Assembly (NCBI GenBank): GCA_004557645.1
Contig: SFGI01000003.1
Coordinates: forward strand, 25,858-89,857
DNA from: [Eubacterium] saphenum
Lineage (GTDB): Bacteria > Bacillota > Clostridia > Lachnospirales > Anaerotignaceae
DNA length: 64,000 nt
Direction of reading: 5' to 3'
Part shown: one piece after another, positions 1 to 9,475 of the stretch
Layout of the letters: each line of letters starts with the position of its first letter
Position numbering within the stretch: position 1 is the stretch's first letter
Notes under the pieces: generated by a model
Told to the model about the DNA's origin: nothing
Seen by the model: the letters and a program-made list of their open reading frames with translations, nothing else
Database searches by the model: none
Program-made: the position numbers and the translations under genes

Positions 1-1
1 T

Positions 2-715
2 GGTTCCCAGGAGGCACCCGCTGATGATGCAGCAGCAGAAGGCAAAACTTACATCATTGCTACAGACACAACATTTGCACCTTTCGAATTCCAGAACGAA
101 GCTGGCGAATATGTAGGTATCGATATGGACCTGCTGGCAGCTATCGCAGAAGATCAGGGCTTCCAGTATGAACTGCAGTATCTGGGCTTCGACGCAGCTG
201 TACAGGCTCTGGAATCTGGTCAGGCTGACGGCGTTATCGCTGGTATGTCTATCACAGAAGAAAGACAGCAGAAATTCGATTTCTCTGAAGCTTACTTCGA
301 CAGCGGCGTTGTAATGGGTATCGCAGCAGACAACGAAGAAATCAAATCCTATGAAGACCTGGCTGGCAAAAAGGTTGCAGTAAAGAGAGGTACAGAAGGT
401 ATGGACTTTGCTGAATCCATCAAAGATCAGTATGGTTTTGAAACAGTAGTATTCGATACTTCCGATGCAATGTGCATGGATGTTAAGGTTGGCAACAGCG
501 TAGCTTGCTTCGAAGATTACCCTGTAATGGGTTACGGTATCGTACAGGGCAACGGCCTGAAAATGGTAACAGAAAAAGAACAGGGCAGCTCTTACGGTTT
601 CGCAGTTGGCAAAGAACAGAATGCAGAACTGCTGGAAATGTTCAACACAGGTCTTGCTAACCTGAAAGAAAGCGGCAAATATCAGGAAATTCTGGATACA
701 TACATCCAGGAATAA
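2..715 (+). CDS. Polar amino acid ABC transporter substrate-binding protein (5' partial)
   Basis: Extracellular solute-binding protein of the SBP_bac_3 family, which captures an amino acid and passes it to the membrane complex encoded just downstream. The frame is open from base 2, so the signal peptide and lipobox lie outside the window. The first visible residues are an Ala/Glu-rich linker typical of the stretch after a lipidated cysteine. Family hallmarks include TFAPFEF near the mature N-terminus, GIDMDLL, and the DGVIAGMSIT segment. It ends 21 bases before the permease gene, giving a standard binding protein-permease-ATPase order. The ligand (glutamine, histidine, arginine or cystine) cannot be told from sequence alone. 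Confidence 0.93.
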   Translation, partial: GSQEAPADDAAAEGKTYIIATDTTFAPFEFQNEAGEYVGIDMDLLAAIAEDQGFQYELQYLGFDAAVQALESGQADGVIAGMSITEERQQKFDFSEAYFDSGVVMGIAADNEEIKSYEDLAGKKVAVKRGTEGMDFAESIKDQYGFETVVFDTSDAMCMDVKVGNSVACFEDYPVMGYGIVQGNGLKMVTEKEQGSSYGFAVGKEQNAELLEMFNTGLANLKESGKYQEILDTYIQE

Positions 716-736
716 TTCCTTAAGGAGTAGTGCCTC

Positions 737-1393
737 ATGAGTAGTTTTTTTGAGTATGTAGGACGGTGTATGCCTCAGCTTTTGACAGGCTTGAGTCTTA
801 CACTGCAAATGACAATTCTTTCTTTGATTTTGGCAGTTGTGATCGGTATGATCGCGTGTCTGTTCAGCATCTCCAAGGCAAAGCCCCTGAACTGGATCTC
901 CGGTATCTACCTGAGCATCATTCGTGGGACACCTCTGATGGTACAGGCATTCTTTATCTACTTTGGTATCACAGGTGCCTTGGGTATCAGAATCACATCC
1001 TTCAAGGCGGCTATTATCGTTCTGTGCCTGAATGCCGGCGCGTATCTGTCTGAAATCTTCAGAAGCGGTATCGCAGCGGTAAACAAAGGCCAGATGGAAG
1101 CTGCAAGAAGCTTGGGTCTGCCTTATAGCGTAGCGATGAGAAAGATCATCCTGCCTCAGGCTATCCGTATCGTTATTCCTTCCGTTCTGAACCAGTTCAT
1201 CATCACACTGAAGGATACTTCTATCCTTTCCGTTATCGGCTGTGGTGAGCTGATGCGTCAGGGCCAGTTGATCGTAGCGAGAAACTATGAAAGCTTTAAA
1301 ACATACGCCATCGTTGCAGTCATGTATTACGTTGTGGTAGTTGTTTTGACAAAGATTTTCCAACTGGTTGAAAGGAGGCTGGCAAACAAATGA
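737..1393 (+). CDS. Polar amino acid ABC transporter permease
   Basis: Membrane subunit of a polar amino acid uptake transporter (HisM/GlnP type), 218 residues, the usual size. Several hydrophobic helices are visible, beginning with an N-terminal segment around residues 17-40. The cytoplasmic EAA loop that docks to the ATPase is clear: [20 protein letters not shown] around residues 122-141. The start has a GGAGT-type ribosome site a few bases upstream. Its last four bases overlap the start of the ATPase gene (ATGA), implying translational coupling. It probably works as a homodimer because no second permease is present. Confidence 0.95.
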   Translation: MSSFFEYVGRCMPQLLTGLSLTLQMTILSLILAVVIGMIACLFSISKAKPLNWISGIYLSIIRGTPLMVQAFFIYFGITGALGIRITSFKAAIIVLCLNAGAYLSEIFRSGIAAVNKGQMEAARSLGLPYSVAMRKIILPQAIRIVIPSVLNQFIITLKDTSILSVIGCGELMRQGQLIVARNYESFKTYAIVAVMYYVVVVVLTKIFQLVERRLANK

Positions 1394-2118
1394 TCAAGGT
1401 AAAAGTTGAACAATTGAAAAAAAGCTTTGGCAGCCTGGAAGTATTAAAGGGTATCGACTTGGAAGTCAAAGAAGGGGAAGTAGTTTGTCTGATTGGTCCT
1501 TCCGGTTCCGGCAAGTCTACATTTCTGCGCTGCCTGAATCGTCTGGAAGAAACGACTGCAGGCACTGTAATTGTCGATGATAATGATATCACCGATCCAA
1601 AATGCAATATCAACAAGGTTAGGGAGAACATCGGCATGGTGTTCCAGCAGTTCAATCTGTTCCCTCATCTGAATGTTTTGGAAAATATCATGCTGGCACC
1701 TGTGGACAGAAAGAAAATGTCCAAGGAAGAAGCAAAGCAGACTGCTGAACGCCTGCTGGCAACAGTAGGCCTGGCGGAAAAGGCAGCTGAATATCCGGCG
1801 AATCTTTCCGGCGGTCAGCAGCAGCGTGTTGCCATTGCCCGTGCATTGGCGATGAAACCCGATATCATGCTGTTCGATGAACCCACATCTGCGCTGGACC
1901 CTGAAATGGTAGGCGAAGTTTTGGAAGTAATGAAACAGCTGGCGAGAGATGGTATGACTATGATCGTGGTAACCCATGAAATGGGCTTCGCAAGAGAAGT
2001 AGCAGACCGTGTCATCTTTATGGATGGCGGTTACATCGTGGAACAGGGCACACCGGCAGAGGTGTTCGGCAACCCTCAGAATAAGAGAACACAGGATTTC
2101 CTGAATAAAGTTCTTTGA
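1390..2118 (+). CDS. Polar amino acid ABC transporter ATP-binding protein
   Basis: Cytoplasmic ATPase of the same importer (GlnQ/HisP family), 242 residues. Walker A is GPSGSGKST (about residues 37-45), the signature is [14 protein letters not shown], and Walker B is [14 protein letters not shown]. The family-typical [15 protein letters not shown] stretch follows. It overlaps the permease gene by four bases and is followed within 15 bases by a strong intrinsic terminator, so it closes the operon. Specificity is set by the binding protein, not this subunit. Confidence 0.96.
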   Translation: MIKVKVEQLKKSFGSLEVLKGIDLEVKEGEVVCLIGPSGSGKSTFLRCLNRLEETTAGTVIVDDNDITDPKCNINKVRENIGMVFQQFNLFPHLNVLENIMLAPVDRKKMSKEEAKQTAERLLATVGLAEKAAEYPANLSGGQQQRVAIARALAMKPDIMLFDEPTSALDPEMVGEVLEVMKQLARDGMTMIVVTHEMGFAREVADRVIFMDGGYIVEQGTPAEVFGNPQNKRTQDFLNKVL

Positions 2119-2130
2119 TCTCAAAAAAAG

Positions 2131-2164
2131 AAACGGCAGAATCGAAAGATTTTGCCGTTTTTTG
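2131..2164 (+). terminator. Intrinsic terminator of the amino acid ABC operon
   Basis: Near-perfect hairpin with arms AAACGGCAGAATC and GATTTTGCCGTTT closed by a GAAA tetraloop and followed by a T-rich tract. It lies directly after the ATPase stop codon. Confidence 0.9.
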
Positions 2165-2211
2165 TATGCATTTTTTAGCAGCGCCAAAAGATGTTTTTCT
2201 GAAAGGCTTTC

Positions 2212-2240
2212 TGGACAAATGAACAAAAAAATGGTACTCT
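2212..2240 (+). promoter_or_regulatory. Candidate sigma-A promoter for the DUF554 gene
   Basis: TGGACA at 2212-2217, a 17-base spacer, and TACTCT at 2235-2240, 38 bases before the start codon. A purine-rich AAAAGAGGAAAGA ribosome site follows. Match is moderate. Confidence 0.5.
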
Positions 2241-2277
2241 AAAAAATACATAAAAACAAAAGAAAAGAGGAAAGAAC

Positions 2278-2970
2278 ATGATTGCAGTGATTGTAAATAC
2301 CCTGACGGTACTGATCGGCAGTGCCATTGGCTTGATATTGAAAAAGGGCATCCCCGAACGGATCACAGATACTCTGATGAAGGGGATCGGTCTGTGTACC
2401 CTCTATATCGGCTGGAGTGGTACCCTGAAAGGGGAAAATACCCTGGTACTGATCCTTTCTATGGCCATTGGTGTTGTCATCGGGGAAGGTCTGGACTTGG
2501 ATGATAAATTGAATCGCTTTGCTGCAGGTGTGGAAAACCGCTTCAAAAAAGGAGGCAATCAAATATCTTTGGCAGAAGGCTTTGTGACAGCATCTCTGCT
2601 GTTCTGCGTGGGGGCAATGACCATCGTTGGTTCCCTGCAGGCCGGTCTTTCCGGGGATTATGAAATGCTGTATACCAAATCTGTACTGGATCTGATCTCT
2701 TCCATGGTATTTGCCTCTTCTTTGGGCATCGGTGTTATGCTGGCAGGGGGCTTTGTTCTGGTTTTTCAGGGGGCTATCGTTTTGTTGGCTCAGTTTGTGG
2801 CACCATTCCTGACGGATGCAGTCATTGCAGAAATGGTCTGCTCCGGTTCTCTCATTATTTTTGCTTTGGGGCTGAATATCGTAGGCATCACAAAGCTGAA
2901 GGTGCTGAATTTCCTGCCTGCCATTTTCCTGCCTATTGTGCTTTGCCCTGTGTTAAATTTAGTCATGTAA
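2278..2970 (+). CDS. DUF554 family integral membrane protein
   Basis: A 230-residue, strongly hydrophobic protein of the DUF554 (YdfK/YqgA) family, with about six to seven membrane helices. The opening MIAVIVNTLTVLIGSAIGL and the KGIPER...MKGIGLCTLYIGWSGTLKG region are characteristic. Glycine-rich segments such as ASSLGIGVMLAG recur through the C-terminal half. The family's biochemical role is not established; transport has been suggested. It stands alone between its own promoter and a bidirectional terminator. Confidence 0.88.
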   Translation: MIAVIVNTLTVLIGSAIGLILKKGIPERITDTLMKGIGLCTLYIGWSGTLKGENTLVLILSMAIGVVIGEGLDLDDKLNRFAAGVENRFKKGGNQISLAEGFVTASLLFCVGAMTIVGSLQAGLSGDYEMLYTKSVLDLISSMVFASSLGIGVMLAGGFVLVFQGAIVLLAQFVAPFLTDAVIAEMVCSGSLIIFALGLNIVGITKLKVLNFLPAIFLPIVLCPVLNLVM

Positions 2971-2996
2971 AAAAAGAGTCCGATTGGACTCTTTTT
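2971..2996. terminator. Bidirectional intrinsic terminator
   Basis: Perfect hairpin AAAAAGAGTCC-gatt-GGACTCTTTTT between two convergent genes. The A and T flanks give a U-tract in either direction, so it can end both the DUF554 and the decarboxylase transcripts. Confidence 0.92.
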
Positions 2997-2997
2997 G

Positions 2998-4185
2998 CTA
3001 TTCGATGAAAAACTGCTGGGGCATAGGCTGGCTGGCAAAAAGCAGCGGTGCCAAGCTATAGGCGTAGCTGCCGGCATGGTTGAAAGTCACCAGATCGCCG
3101 ATATTCCCTTTTTTGACGGTAACATCCTTTGCCATGATATCTGCACCGGAGCAAAGATGCCCGGCGATATCCACTATTTCTGTATCGTTGCTTTCGGAAA
3201 GAACGTTGATATCGTAGCTGTCGTTTTCTGTAGCAAAAGGCTCATAGGAGGCACCGATGTGGTCGGGATGAAAAGGAAGCAGCATCTGCCGCAGGACGGG
3301 CTTGAAAAAGCCGTTGGCACCATTTTTGACGATATAGTAAGTTTTGCCGTGTGAATGTTTGATGTCGATGATCTCTGTTACATAGGTACCACAGTCGCAG
3401 GCAAGGAAACGCCCGCTTTCCAGCAGAAGCTTTGCGGAAAGGTCGTCTTTGTGTTTGTCGATGGAGCAGGAAACCGTTTTTCGCAGCTTTTGGTAATCCA
3501 AAGGAGATTGCTTTGCTTTATCATAGACCATGCCAACACCGCCGCCGAAGTTGATGTAGTCCAGTTTTGTATGAAGAAATTTCTGCAATTTCACTGCCAA
3601 GTCCAGAACATTATTATAATACCGCCCCAGCTGTTCTGTGTCCAGAACCTGAGAGCGGATATGGACATGAAGTCCGTCAATGGTCAGGTGAGGATATTTT
3701 TCTGCGAAATCTACTTTCCAAACAAGGCTTTCATCAATGCCGAATTTGGAAGGCATCTGTGGTGTGCCGTCCATGGTAAAATCAGGATGGATTCGTAAGC
3801 CTGCTGTCAGTTTCAGACTGCGTTCAGCGGCTGCTTTCTCCAGAAGAGAGAGGACATGGAAGCTGTCAGCGATGATGTGACATTTGCCCATGACATGAGA
3901 GAGATCTTCTCCGGTGGGGGCCGGGCAGGAATAATAGATATTTTCCGCAGGCATGCCTGCCTCTATAGCCAAATCTACTTCCTTTGCGGAGGCGGCGTCA
4001 GCACCGATGCCCAGAGAAGCCATCTTTTTCAATACAGGCAGAAAGGGATTGGCTTTGACAGAAAAGAGAAAACGGAATCCGGGAAAGGTTTCATGCAGGA
4101 TAGATGCCTGTTCTGAAATGATTTTTCCGTCATAGATATAGAAAGGAGCAGGATGTTCTGCTCTGATTTTTTCAATAAAATGCAT
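2998..4185 (-). CDS. Fold-type III PLP-dependent decarboxylase (LysA/ornithine decarboxylase-like)
   Basis: A 395-residue alanine racemase-fold decarboxylase related to diaminopimelate decarboxylase. Visible hallmarks are the PLP lysine in RFLFSVKANPFLP (near residue 42), the GADAASAKEVDLAIEAGMP stretch, the glycine-rich NFGGGVGMVY loop, the ESGRFLACDCGTY phosphate-binding segment, and the catalytic cysteine in HLCSGADIMAKD. I chose the ATG at 4185, preceded by AAAAGGAGAAATATT; an upstream in-frame start at 4242 has no such site. The usual HxHxGS motif reads HVHIRSQ, so it is a divergent LysA relative. The substrate could be meso-diaminopimelate or another amino-dicarboxylate. No lysine genes adjoin it. 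Confidence 0.8.
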   Translation of the reverse strand: MHFIEKIRAEHPAPFYIYDGKIISEQASILHETFPGFRFLFSVKANPFLPVLKKMASLGIGADAASAKEVDLAIEAGMPAENIYYSCPAPTGEDLSHVMGKCHIIADSFHVLSLLEKAAAERSLKLTAGLRIHPDFTMDGTPQMPSKFGIDESLVWKVDFAEKYPHLTIDGLHVHIRSQVLDTEQLGRYYNNVLDLAVKLQKFLHTKLDYINFGGGVGMVYDKAKQSPLDYQKLRKTVSCSIDKHKDDLSAKLLLESGRFLACDCGTYVTEIIDIKHSHGKTYYIVKNGANGFFKPVLRQMLLPFHPDHIGASYEPFATENDSYDINVLSESNDTEIVDIAGHLCSGADIMAKDVTVKKGNIGDLVTFNHAGSYAYSLAPLLFASQPMPQQFFIE

Positions 4186-4285
4186 AATATTTCTCCTTTT
4201 GTGGTATAAATAGACAAACGTCTTTCCACCATTATATTCCATAGGGGGAAACCTTGCAAGGAGATGGGAATTTGCTGAAAAACCC

Positions 4286-4314
4286 TTGCAAATCCGGGGG
4301 GAAAGTGGTATAGT
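4286..4314 (+). promoter_or_regulatory. Sigma-A promoter of the rimP-nusA-infB operon
   Basis: TTGCAA at 4286-4291, exactly 17 bases, then TATAGT at 4309-4314. About 95 bases separate it from rimP. It is the only good promoter seen ahead of the long run of same-strand genes. Confidence 0.75.
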
Positions 4315-4412
4315 ACTCTATAGTAAAGAAATAAGTTGTCGGCGAAAAGAGTGGGTAAACAAACCCGCTCTTTGTTGTTGTATAGGAGATTTTTGGAAAA
4401 AGAGGTGTAAAA

Positions 4413-4880
4413 ATGGCGAAAGGAAGCAACACAGAAAGCAAAGTGCTGCCTCTTCTGGAACCCATCGTGGAAGCCAACGATCTGGAATTGGTAGATCTGG
4501 AATTCGTAAAAGAAGGCGTGAACTGGTACCTGCGTGTATATATCGACAAGGAAGGCGGCGTCAATATCGATGACTGCGAACTGGTAAGCCGTGCGCTGGA
4601 AGCCAAGCTGGATGAGGCTGACCCCATTGAGCAGGCATATATTTTGGAAGTAAGCTCTCCCGGTATCGACAGACCCTTGAAGAAAGAGGCTGATTTCGTA
4701 AAATATCAGGGTGAGATCATCGATGTGAAGCTGTATAAAACGCAGAACGGCAGCAAGCAGTATCAGGGCAAGCTGCTGGGGCTGGAAAACGGCGTGATTT
4801 CCATTGAGGAAGAAAACGGCAATGTAGTGACATTTGAACATAAAGATACAGCCAGCGTGAGACTGGCAGTGATCTTCTAA
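4413..4880 (+). CDS. rimP: Ribosome maturation factor RimP
   Basis: Assists maturation of the 30S ribosomal subunit. The 155-residue length is normal. The N-terminal domain carries the conserved LVDLEFVKEGVNWYLRVYID segment (about residues 26-45), followed by DDCELVSRALEAKLDE and EVSSPGIDRPLK. The C-terminal SH3-like part contains the EVSxPGxDRPL to GLENG region. It is first gene of the conserved rimP-nusA-ylxR-ylxQ-infB-rbfA cluster, and its stop lies 21 bases before nusA. Start ATG at 4413 follows an AAAGAGGTG site. Confidence 0.95.
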   Translation: MAKGSNTESKVLPLLEPIVEANDLELVDLEFVKEGVNWYLRVYIDKEGGVNIDDCELVSRALEAKLDEADPIEQAYILEVSSPGIDRPLKKEADFVKYQGEIIDVKLYKTQNGSKQYQGKLLGLENGVISIEEENGNVVTFEHKDTASVRLAVIF

Positions 4881-4901
4881 TCAAAGGGAGGAATCTGGAA
4901 A

Positions 4902-6068
4902 ATGGATAGTAAAGAATTTTTGGATGCATTGAATCTGGTTGCAAAGGAAAAGGGCATCGACAAAGAAGTGATTTTTGAAGCCATCGAAGCATCTTTGGTT
5001 TCCGCATGCAAGAAAAACTTCGGCACAAGCCAGAATATCAAAGTAATCATCGACAGAGAAACAGGCAACGTTGCCTGCTACGCACAGAAAACTGTGGCTG
5101 ACCCTGTGGAAGACCCTCAGCTGGAGATCTCTATTGAAATGGCTCGCGTGCTGAACCCCAACTATGTAGTTGGTGACGTAGTAGACCTGGAAGTAACACC
5201 CAAGGATTTCGGCAGAATTTCTGCCCAGACAGCAAAACAGGTCGTTGTACAGAAATTCCGTGAAGCAGAAAGAGAAATCCTGTTCAACCAGTACATCACA
5301 AAAGAACGGGAAGTGGTAACAGCCATCGTCCAGAGAAAAGAACGCAGAAATGTGATCGTGCAGATGGGCAAGATCGATGCTGTTCTGGCTGCTAATGAAC
5401 AGATCCCCGGTGAACAGTACAACTTCATGGATCGTGTGAAGGTATACGTTCTGGAAGTAAAACAGACAACAAAAGGTCCTCAGATCTTTGTTTCCAGAAC
5501 ACACCCCGAACTGGTTAAACGTCTCTTTGAACAGGAAGTGCCTGAAGTACACGATGGCACTGTAGAAATCAAGAGCATTGCCAGAGAAGCAGGCAGCAGA
5601 ACAAAGATCGCAGTTTATTCCAAAAATGAAAACGTTGATGCACTGGGTGCCTGCGTAGGTCAGAATGGTTACAGAGTAAATGTGATCGTAAACGAACTGG
5701 GCGGCGAAAAGATCGACATCATCAACTGGAGCGAAGATCCTAAGGAATTTATCGCAGCAGCCCTGAGCCCTTCCAAGGTTCTGGAAGTTGTCCTGAACGA
5801 AGCAGAACAGAGCGCAAAGATCGTTGTGCCTGACCATCAGCTGTCCCTGGCCATCGGGAAAGAAGGCCAGAATGCAAGACTGTCTGCAAAACTGACAGGC
5901 TGGAGAATCGACATCAAGAGCGAAACACAGGCAAGAGAAACAAACTTCCTGGCAGAAGAACCTGCAGCAGAAGAAGCGGAAGAAGCTGTTGCGGAAGAAG
6001 CAGCAGAAGAAATGGACGCTCTGGAAGCAATCGATGCAATCGAAGCTGATCCCGAAACAGAAGCGTAA
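4902..6068 (+). CDS. nusA: Transcription elongation/termination factor NusA
   Basis: RNA polymerase-associated factor for pausing, termination and antitermination. At 388 residues it has the Firmicute architecture without the C-terminal acidic-repeat domains of E. coli NusA. An N-terminal polymerase-binding domain comes first, with GRISAQTAKQVVVQKFREAE at its end. An S1 domain (about 135-200) and two KH domains follow; IGKEGQNARLSAKLTGWRIDI marks KH2. The last 40 residues are an unusual Ala/Glu-rich acidic tail (EEPAAEEAEEAVAEEAAEE). Start is supported by GGGAGGAATCTGGAAA. It precedes ylxR by 15 bases. Confidence 0.97.
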   Translation: MDSKEFLDALNLVAKEKGIDKEVIFEAIEASLVSACKKNFGTSQNIKVIIDRETGNVACYAQKTVADPVEDPQLEISIEMARVLNPNYVVGDVVDLEVTPKDFGRISAQTAKQVVVQKFREAEREILFNQYITKEREVVTAIVQRKERRNVIVQMGKIDAVLAANEQIPGEQYNFMDRVKVYVLEVKQTTKGPQIFVSRTHPELVKRLFEQEVPEVHDGTVEIKSIAREAGSRTKIAVYSKNENVDALGACVGQNGYRVNVIVNELGGEKIDIINWSEDPKEFIAAALSPSKVLEVVLNEAEQSAKIVVPDHQLSLAIGKEGQNARLSAKLTGWRIDIKSETQARETNFLAEEPAAEEAEEAVAEEAAEEMDALEAIDAIEADPETEA

Positions 6069-6083
6069 GAGGGAGGAGAGCGT

Positions 6084-6359
6084 ATGAAGCAGAGAAAAGT
6101 ACCTCTCAGAAAATGTACCGGTTGCCAGGAAATGAAAAATAAAAAAGAACTCATCCGTATCGTGAGAAATGACGAGGGCGAGTTTTCTTTGGACCGCACC
6201 GGCAAAAAGCCCGGCCGCGGCGCATATATTTGTCCCAATGGGGAATGCCTGGCGAAAGCCCAGAAATCCAAAGGGCTGGAACGCTCCTTCAAGGCTCCTG
6301 TGCCCAAGGAAGTGTATGAACAACTGCTGCAGGAACTGGAGGAAGAAACGAATGCATAA
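6084..6359 (+). CDS. ylxR: YlxR (RnpM) family RNA-binding protein
   Basis: Small basic protein of 91 residues. The CTGCQEMKNKKELIRIV segment, the GRGAYICPNGECL motif and two CxxC-like pairs are characteristic of the YlxR/DUF448 family. Bacterial homologues bind RNA, and B. subtilis YlxR (RnpM) modulates RNase P. It sits in its canonical position between nusA and ylxQ. Its last eight bases overlap the ylxQ start. Confidence 0.93.
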   Translation: MKQRKVPLRKCTGCQEMKNKKELIRIVRNDEGEFSLDRTGKKPGRGAYICPNGECLAKAQKSKGLERSFKAPVPKEVYEQLLQELEEETNA

Positions 6360-6684
6360 ATTCCTTTCCCTTCTGGGGCTTTGCAAGCGGGCAGGCAAGC
6401 TGGCCGCAGGCGAAGTGGCAGCAGAACAGGCAGTACGCAAGAAGCAGGCGTATCTGCTGATCTTATCGGAAGATGCTTCTAAAAATACAAAAAAGAAATT
6501 TACAAATTCCGCAGCGTATTATGAATTGCCTTTGGTAGAGGCAGGGACGAAACAGGAATTGGGCAGAGCCATCGGCGCTGATATGCGCTCCATCATCGCG
6601 ATCACCGAAGAAGGCTTTGCGAAAAAATTGAGACAGCTGGCGGAAGAGACCATAGAGAATAGAACGAAGGTCGGTGAAGATTGA
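6352..6684 (+). CDS. ylxQ: YlxQ, L7Ae/L30e family ribosomal-associated RNA-binding protein
   Basis: A 110-residue L7Ae-family K-turn-binding protein. The opening MHKFLSLLGLCKRAGKLAAG and the LLILSEDASKNTKKK segment are the family signature. I placed the start at the ATG at 6352, inside the end of ylxR (8-base overlap), because it follows GGAGGAAGAAACGA at good spacing. An ATG further upstream in the same frame (6169) would overlap ylxR almost entirely and adds Trp/Arg-rich residues unlike the family. Function is presumed in ribosome or RNA biology. Confidence 0.92.
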   Translation: MHKFLSLLGLCKRAGKLAAGEVAAEQAVRKKQAYLLILSEDASKNTKKKFTNSAAYYELPLVEAGTKQELGRAIGADMRSIIAITEEGFAKKLRQLAEETIENRTKVGED

Positions 6685-6711
6685 TCTTCGAGAAAGACGA
6701 GGTGTTGTGGA

Positions 6712-9078
6712 ATGTCCAAAATTCGAATTTATGAACTGGCAAAGCAGCTGGGCGTTGCCAATAAAGATCTGATGGAAAAAATCAACAGCGTTGGTATCGA
6801 AGCAAAAAGCCACATGGCAATGCTGACAGAAGAAGAAGCCGCAAAGGTGACAGCACTGTATCAGCCTAAAAAAGAAGAACCCAAAAAAGAAGCGCCTAAG
6901 CAGGAAGCGCCTAAGAAAGACGCGCCTAAAAAGGAAGCGCCCAAGCAGAATGCCCCCAAACAGGAAGCACCCAAAAAAGATGCCCCCAAGCAGAATGCCC
7001 CCAAGCAGGAAGCCCCTAAAAAAGATAATAACCAGAAACAGGGTAGACCTGCACAGAAACAGGATAACAGAAACGATAACAGACAGGGCAAGCCTCAGCA
7101 GCAGAATGGCCCCAAACAGGGTGGTAATCAGCAGCAGGGCAAACCTCAGAATAAAGATAACAACAAAGGCAAAGATAAAAAGGGCAACAAAAACGGCAAT
7201 AAAAACGGCCAGAAGGTAAGAGAAAACCCCATGGAACGCAGACGCCGTGAAATGGAAGAAGAAGCAGCGCTGATGGCAGAACTGGAAGCACTGGAAGCAG
7301 CAGAAAAAGCTGCAAACGCTGATCCTGAAATCAAATATATCCCCGAAAGCATCACCGTGAAGGATCTGGCAGAGGTTCTGGGCAAAAAAGGCTCCGACCT
7401 GGTAATGAACCTGATGAAAAAGGGCAAAATGCTGGCGATCAATGCTACACTGGATTTTGATACAGCTGCAACCATCGCAGAAGATTACAACGTGATTCTG
7501 GAACTGGAAGAAGAAAAGGATATCATGGAAGAAGCTTTCGGTACAGAGGAAGAAGAAGACGAATCCAAACTGGAAGAACGTCCTCCCGTTGTTGTTGTTA
7601 TGGGGCACGTTGACCATGGTAAAACATCCCTGCTGGATGCCATCCGTCACAGCAACGTAACAAAAGGCGAAGCCGGCGGTATCACACAGCATATCGGTGC
7701 TTACACCGTACAGATCGACGGCAAACCCATCACTTTCCTGGATACACCCGGTCACGAAGCTTTCACAGCAATGCGTATGCGCGGCGCACAGATCACAGAT
7801 ATCGCCATCCTGGTCGTTGCTGCCGATGACGGTGTTATGCCTCAGACAGTAGAAGCCATCAACCATGCGAAAGCCGCAGGCGTTGAGATCATCGTTGCTA
7901 TCAATAAAATGGATAAACCCTCTGCAAACCCTGACAGAGTAAAACAGGAACTGACAGAATATGATCTGCTGGCAGAAGACTGGGGCGGCACAACCGTATG
8001 CGTACCCGTTTCCGCTCATACCAAAGAAGGTATCGATAATCTGCTGGAAATGATCATCCTGACAGCAGAAATGAAAGAGCTGAAAGCAAACCCCAATAAA
8101 AAAGCAAGAGGTGCTATCATCGAAGCACAGCTGGATAAAGGCCGTGGCCCCGTTGCAACGGTATTGGTACAGAGCGGTACTCTGCGTGTCGGTGACCCTG
8201 TCGTTGCAGGCCCTGCTTATGGTAAGATCAGAGCTATGACAGATGATAAGGGCAGACGGGTTAAGGTTGCAGGCCCTTCTACACCTGTTGAGATTCTGGG
8301 TCTGTCCGAAGTGCCTTCCGCCGGTGACAGCTTCTATGTAGCGGCAAACGATAAACAGGCAAGACAGCTGGCAGAAAGCGTTATTGCGAAAAACAGAGAA
8401 ACACTGATCGGTCAGACACCCCAGAAAGTATCCCTGGATGACCTGTTCAACCAGATCCAGAGCGGTAATATGAAGGAACTGGGCATCGTCGTAAAAGCAG
8501 ACGTACAGGGTTCCGTAGAAGCCGTTCGCCAGTCTCTGGAAAAATTGTCCAACGAAGAAGTACGTGTTCGTATCATCCACGGCGGTGTTGGTGCCATCAC
8601 AGAAAGCGACGTTATGCTGGCTTCTGCATCCAATGCAATTATCATCGGCTTCAACGTTCGTCCCGAACCTGCTGCAAAAGCCTTCGCTGACGAAGAAAAA
8701 GTTGATGTTCGCCTGTACCGTGTCATCTACAACGCTATCGAAGATATTCAGGCTGCAATGAAGGGTATGCTGGATCCTGTATATGAAGAAAAAGTTCTGG
8801 GTCACGCAGAAGTTCGTCAGACCTTCAAAGCTTCCGGCGTTGGTACCATCGCAGGCAGCTATGTCAAAGACGGTAAAATCGTACGTAACTGCCAGGTTCG
8901 TATCGTTCGTGACGGTATCGTTGTTTACGAAGGCGATCTGGAAAGCCTGAGACGTTTCAAGGACGACGTAAAAGAAGTTGCGGCAGGCTATGAATGTGGT
9001 CTGGTATTCAAAAAATACAATGATATTAAGGAGGGCGACTGGGTAGAAGCCTTCACGATGGTAGAAGTACCTCGCTAA
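6712..9078 (+). CDS. infB: Translation initiation factor IF-2
   Basis: GTPase that delivers initiator fMet-tRNA to the 30S subunit. It has 788 residues. An IF2_N domain at 1-52 opens with [15 protein letters not shown] low-complexity Lys/Pro/Ala/Gln/Asn linker spans about 55-170, and a second IF2_N domain follows at about 210-270. The G domain carries [25 protein letters not shown] and NKMD. The C-terminal beta-barrel domains end near residue 788. The linker is built from repeated KKEAPK/KQEAPK/KKDAPK units. Start ATG follows a GAGGTG site, 27 bases after ylxQ. Confidence 0.98.
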   Translation: MSKIRIYELAKQLGVANKDLMEKINSVGIEAKSHMAMLTEEEAAKVTALYQPKKEEPKKEAPKQEAPKKDAPKKEAPKQNAPKQEAPKKDAPKQNAPKQEAPKKDNNQKQGRPAQKQDNRNDNRQGKPQQQNGPKQGGNQQQGKPQNKDNNKGKDKKGNKNGNKNGQKVRENPMERRRREMEEEAALMAELEALEAAEKAANADPEIKYIPESITVKDLAEVLGKKGSDLVMNLMKKGKMLAINATLDFDTAATIAEDYNVILELEEEKDIMEEAFGTEEEEDESKLEERPPVVVVMGHVDHGKTSLLDAIRHSNVTKGEAGGITQHIGAYTVQIDGKPITFLDTPGHEAFTAMRMRGAQITDIAILVVAADDGVMPQTVEAINHAKAAGVEIIVAINKMDKPSANPDRVKQELTEYDLLAEDWGGTTVCVPVSAHTKEGIDNLLEMIILTAEMKELKANPNKKARGAIIEAQLDKGRGPVATVLVQSGTLRVGDPVVAGPAYGKIRAMTDDKGRRVKVAGPSTPVEILGLSEVPSAGDSFYVAANDKQARQLAESVIAKNRETLIGQTPQKVSLDDLFNQIQSGNMKELGIVVKADVQGSVEAVRQSLEKLSNEEVRVRIIHGGVGAITESDVMLASASNAIIIGFNVRPEPAAKAFADEEKVDVRLYRVIYNAIEDIQAAMKGMLDPVYEEKVLGHAEVRQTFKASGVGTIAGSYVKDGKIVRNCQVRIVRDGIVVYEGDLESLRRFKDDVKEVAAGYECGLVFKKYNDIKEGDWVEAFTMVEVPR
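6867..7026 (+). repeat. In-frame tandem repeat in the IF-2 linker
   Basis: Fifteen-base units encoding K-K/Q-E/D/N-A-P recur about ten times with silent and E/D/N variation (GAAGCGCCTAAG, GATGCCCCCAAG and similar). This part of infB is intrinsically disordered in the protein, and copy number is likely to vary between strains. Confidence 0.85.
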
Positions 9079-9103
9079 TCCAACCGAATCAAGGTGAAAA
9101 GAT

Positions 9104-9475
9104 ATGAAAACAAACAATAGACTTTCCCGCATCAATGACGAGATCATGAAGGAACTGTCTCAGATCATCCGAGCAGAACTGAAAGACCCTCGTATTGGTG
9201 CGATGACAAGCGTCATCCGCGTGGAAACAACCCAGGATTTGAAATATTGCAAAGTTTTTGTTTCCGTACTGGGTGACGAAAAGGATAAAGAAAATGTGAT
9301 GAAAGGGCTGAATAACGCAGGCGGCTTTATCCGTCGCCTGATCGCCCAGAGAATCAATCTGCGTTATACACCTGAGCTGAGATTCAAACTGGATGAATCC
9401 GCAGAATATGCCATCCACATGGATCAGCTCTTCAGCCAGATTTCCAAAGAACGAGAAGAGAGAGATGCTGAATGA
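9104..9475 (+). CDS. rbfA: 30S ribosome-binding factor RbfA
   Basis: A 123-residue cold-shock and 30S-maturation factor with one KH-like domain. The RLSRINDEIMKELSQIIRAELKDPRIG N-terminal region and RINLRYTPELRFKLDES C-terminal region are diagnostic. It follows infB by 25 bases with a GGTGAAAAGAT site. Its stop overlaps the nrnA start (ATGATG within TGAATGATG), so the two are translationally coupled. Confidence 0.96.
   Translation: MKTNNRLSRINDEIMKELSQIIRAELKDPRIGAMTSVIRVETTQDLKYCKVFVSVLGDEKDKENVMKGLNNAGGFIRRLIAQRINLRYTPELRFKLDESAEYAIHMDQLFSQISKEREERDAE

Noticed and set aside
4243..4412. Small gene between the decarboxylase and rimP
   Set aside because: Short open frames here cover the rimP promoter and have no ribosome site or family resemblance.
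6867..7026. CRISPR array
   Set aside because: The short repeats are in frame inside infB, vary by codon and have no spacers.
6463..9147. An 894-codon minus-strand open frame opposite infB
   Set aside because: Same antisense effect; infB is unmistakable on the plus strand.
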